A stretch of DNA of 64,000 bases from Gracilimonas sp964505215 (GTDB lineage Bacteria; Bacteroidota; Rhodothermia; Balneolales; Balneolaceae), in NCBI GenBank assembly GCA_964505215.1, contig CAZDGU010000001.1, positions 434,001-498,000 on the forward strand. The letters are read 5' to 3'. This document shows positions 63,094 through 64,000 of the stretch, one piece after another. The number at the start of each line of letters is the position of its first letter. Positions within the stretch are counted from its first letter, which is position 1. The translations under genes and the position numbers were made by a program. The notes under the pieces were generated by a model. The model was not told the DNA's origin. It did not search any database and saw only the letters and a program-made list of their open reading frames with translations.

Positions 63094-64000
63094 ATGGAAG
63101 TTTTTGAACAAGTTGTTAATTGGCTGAACAATTTAGTTTGGTCAACCCCTGACAAATTCCCGTTAATGGTAGTGTTGCTACTGAGCTTTGGTATTTTTAT
63201 CACCCTCCGGCTTGGTTTTGTTCAGTTACGGCGGTTCACTCACGGCATAAAATCAGTAATGGGAGTGTATGATGATCCGGATGATATTGGCGATGTAAAT
63301 CACTTTCAGGCTTTAACAACCGCGCTCTCTGCTACCGTTGGAATTGGTAATATTGCAGGAGTGGCTATTGCTATTCACTATGGCGGCCCGGGTGCTCTAT
63401 TTTGGATGTGGGTTACTGCTTTTTTCGGGATGGCTATAAAGTACACCGAATGTACGTTGGCAGTTAAACACCGTATTCAAAATGCCGACGGTTCCGTTTC
63501 AGGCGGTCCCATGTATTATATTGAAAAAGGATTAGGTCCAAATTGGAAATGGCTGGCTGTATTTTTTGCGTCTATGGCCGTTATTTGTTCGTTTCTAACC
63601 GGTAATGCGGTTCAAGCCAATACTGTAGCAGACACCATGTACAGTACCTTCCAAATTCCAAGCTGGATTTCAGGCTTAGTAACAGCCGGTTTTGTTGGCG
63701 TTGTTATTGTAGGCGGTATTAAAAGAATTGGCCAGGTTACAGCTCGCCTAATGCCTCTTATGGCACTTATTTATGTATTAGGTGCTTTGGTGATTTTGAC
63801 AATTAATGCGGGAGACGTAATTCCTGCTTTCGCAACTATATTTAAGTCGGCCTTCACCCCCGAAGCCGGATTGTTTGGCGTAGGATCAGGAATGTTTCTA
63901 ACAACCTTAGTTTGGGGAATTAAACGAGGCTTATTTTCAAACGAAGCAGGTCAGGGTTCAGCTCCTATTGCGCACGGTGCCGCTAAAACTGATGAGCCGG
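63094..64000 (+). CDS. Sodium:alanine symporter (AGCS family), 3' truncated
   Basis: Open from the ATG at 63094 to the window end, 302 codons. MEVFEQVVNWLNNLVWSTPD is followed by successive membrane helices. The AGCS signatures ALTTALSATVGIGNIAGVA and GGPGALFWMWVTAFFGMAIK and the later GIKRGLFSNEAGQGSAPIAH are present. It imports alanine or glycine with Na+ across the inner membrane. The C-terminal third lies beyond the window. It could feed alanine to alanine dehydrogenase, encoded 18 kb away. Confidence 0.95.
   Translation, partial: MEVFEQVVNWLNNLVWSTPDKFPLMVVLLLSFGIFITLRLGFVQLRRFTHGIKSVMGVYDDPDDIGDVNHFQALTTALSATVGIGNIAGVAIAIHYGGPGALFWMWVTAFFGMAIKYTECTLAVKHRIQNADGSVSGGPMYYIEKGLGPNWKWLAVFFASMAVICSFLTGNAVQANTVADTMYSTFQIPSWISGLVTAGFVGVVIVGGIKRIGQVTARLMPLMALIYVLGALVILTINAGDVIPAFATIFKSAFTPEAGLFGVGSGMFLTTLVWGIKRGLFSNEAGQGSAPIAHGAAKTDEP

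Overview
The window looks like chromosomal DNA of a Balneolota bacterium (Balneola/Gracilimonas-like), on the Bacteroidota/Rhodothermota side of the tree. The evidence is the YPNPFNP-type C-terminal sorting domains on two exported proteins, a PID-CTERM-like small protein, a carotenoid lycopene cyclase, a menaquinone-type methyltransferase, a 30-residue AURKAIP1/COX24-type ribosomal peptide, weak Shine-Dalgarno sites, several TTG starts and moderate GC. No sequence search was run, so the genus is not fixed. I saw no rRNA, tRNA, CRISPR array, insertion sequence or prophage.

Layout. 1-7 kb: the tail of a DUF4175-like coiled-coil protein, a HAD phosphatase, a cupin, a BatA/BatB-like VWA protein and pyruvate phosphate dikinase. 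7-10 kb: a Wzz-like chain-length protein and a nucleotide-sugar dehydrogenase, separated by an inverted-repeat element. 10-20 kb: a glycosylase-like protein of uncertain function, threonine aldolase, lycopene cyclase, then a tight run of cobalamin adenosyltransferase, SGNH-TPR membrane protein and phosphohexomutase, followed by a DUF1460 lipoprotein, MsrB and a convergent lipoprotein. 20-23 kb: a carbamoyltransferase, DUF5989 and SxtJ operon in which sxtJ carries an in-frame amber codon. 23-26 kb: yicC, gmk, rpoZ, coaBC. 26-31 kb: GNAT-like protein, small cupin, amidase, lipase. 31-36 kb: a minus-strand block with fabZ-panB-surE overlapping by 4 bp, plus a menaquinone methyltransferase, histidine phosphatase, membrane protein and ComF. 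36-40 kb: RodZ-like protein and DNA ligase. 43-47 kb: alanine dehydrogenase, a small membrane protein and acetyl-CoA synthetase. 53-64 kb: HD hydrolase, RsmE, dCTP deaminase, a frameshifted propeller lipoprotein, PID-CTERM protein, a large sorted surface protein, the AURKAIP1/COX24 peptide, HU and a truncated Na+:alanine symporter.

The most interesting part lies in two stretches, 39.7-43.4 kb and 47.8-53.4 kb. An ECF-type sigma factor is followed by two or more near-identical small lipoprotein genes, a TPR-CHAT caspase-like protease anchored by a C-terminal membrane segment, and an anti-sigma-like membrane protein with TPRs. Five copies of one bipartite promoter-like motif, TGTAACA-N15-(A/T)C(T/C)CTTT(T/A)(A/T), occur here, always with the same 15-base spacer. 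They precede the lipoprotein array (two copies), the anti-sigma-like gene (two copies) and, 9 kb away, a PD40 lipoprotein gene that lies just upstream of a sorted subtilisin. My inference is one ECF regulon linking an envelope CHAT protease, small lipoproteins and a secreted subtilase. An assembly gap of exactly 100 N sits inside the second lipoprotein copy, so the true copy number is unknown.

Three genes show reading-frame problems: sxtJ (amber), the propeller lipoprotein (run of six G) and the CHAT gene start (frame shift between a good ATG and the main frame). Intergenic spaces are rich in palindromic repeats of several families.
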